Source: Tenacibaculum mesophilum (lineage in GTDB: Bacteria; Bacteroidota; Bacteroidia; Flavobacteriales; Flavobacteriaceae). From it: a stretch of DNA of 64,000 nt. The notes below the pieces were generated by a model that was not told the origin of the DNA, did no database searches, and saw nothing but the letters and a program-made list of their open reading frames with translations. Numbering within the stretch: the first letter of the stretch is position 1; each line of letters opens with the position of its first letter. Position numbers and translations under genes: made by a program. The stretch is taken from positions 1,544,001 to 1,608,000 of the forward strand of contig NZ_CP032544.1 in NCBI RefSeq assembly GCF_003867075.1, written 5' to 3'. Positions 63,736-64,000 of this stretch are shown here, piece after piece.

Positions 63736-64000
63736 ATGAACAAAACGATATTTGAAATCAGTAAGATGGATTGTCCTTCAGAGGAAAATCTAATCCGAAT
63801 GAAACTGGACGGAATTCAAGAAATCAAAAATCTTGATTTTGACATTCCAAACCGAAAATTGACCGTTTTTCACGATGGTCATAACGACCAAATTGAAAAG
63901 TCAATTATCGAATTAAAATTAGGCGGAAAGAAAATCTCGACCGAAGAAACCAACGAAAAAGATTTTGTAGAAAACACCAACCAAAAAAAGCTACTTTGGA
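63736..64000 (+). CDS. HMA-domain cation transporter, start only (cut by window edge)
   Basis: The 88 visible codons begin at the ATG at 63736, one base after the TonB receptor stop codon. The ferredoxin-like HMA domain is seen in FEISKMDCPSEENLIRMKL; it has MDCPSE where classical metal-binding domains have MxCxxC, so only one of the two Cys is present. In Flavobacteriia such a domain often stands before a cation diffusion facilitator core, which I expect beyond the window; that part cannot be seen. Confidence 0.7.
   Translation, partial: MNKTIFEISKMDCPSEENLIRMKLDGIQEIKNLDFDIPNRKLTVFHDGHNDQIEKSIIELKLGGKKISTEETNEKDFVENTNQKKLLW

Overview
The window is a low-GC stretch of a chromosome from a marine-type member of the Flavobacteriaceae (Bacteroidota). 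Reasons: promoters of the TAnnTTTG (-7) type, near absence of Shine-Dalgarno sequences except a strong one on rpsU, fused two-component E1 dehydrogenase, flavobacterial families (DUF2851, the YtxH/holin trio, TonB receptors) and GG-leader peptides of the MKKSILNLGKAL type. Tenacibaculum or a close relative is my best guess, by resemblance only.

Layout. 1-7.2 kb (minus strand): translation and transcription core: rpoB (cut by the window edge), rplL-rplJ-rplA-rplK, nusG, secE, tRNA-Trp, tuf, four more tRNAs, hpf, xerC and rpsU. 7.4-13.4 kb (minus): an acyl-CoA dehydrogenase, a helix-hairpin-helix protein, an alanine/sodium symporter, and a three-gene overlapping set (PspC-like protein, RCK potassium channel, sugar-nucleotide reductase). 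13.5-16.4 kb: uvrA.

16.5-25 kb is the most distinctive part: an export locus for small cysteine-rich peptides. It has a lone response regulator, a membrane VKOR-thioredoxin protein, a C39-peptidase ABC exporter, an HlyD-type adaptor, eight GG-leader precursor genes (one only 47 codons) and at least two decayed precursors. Five copies of one leader element lie in front of the peptide genes. They can fold as an H-type RNA pseudoknot, with two compensatory base-pair changes between copies and a nearly fixed distance to the start codon; the one decayed copy stands before a decayed gene.

25-50 kb: mostly chromosomal housekeeping. LOG protein, a catalytically empty M1-peptidase-like protein with a beta-barrel tail, fused E1 dehydrogenase, SH3 lipoprotein, DUF2851, nitroreductase, solute/sodium symporter, cupin, TrkH, LysE with divergent LysR, a peroxiredoxin-thioredoxin operon divergent from katG, the YtxH/holin/coiled-coil trio, a VOC protein, a sigma-54 activator without a DNA-binding domain, MscS and an ABC-2 transporter pair. 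50.5-57 kb: a beta-oxidation operon (marR, a multifunctional hydratase/dehydrogenase, thiolase, acyl-CoA dehydrogenase) with twin palindromes at its promoter and a four-helix-bundle gene, bounded by CAAGA-type repeats, sitting inside it.

57-64 kb: two lipoproteins (a PliI-like lysozyme inhibitor and a META-domain protein), then accessory DNA. This has a GC-rich array of 42-bp tandem repeats, a HEPN-domain gene bounded by integron-cassette-like ends, and a metal locus (Fur-family repressor, TonB receptor, HMA-containing cation transporter cut by the window edge).

No rRNA, CRISPR array, phage or insertion sequence was recognised.
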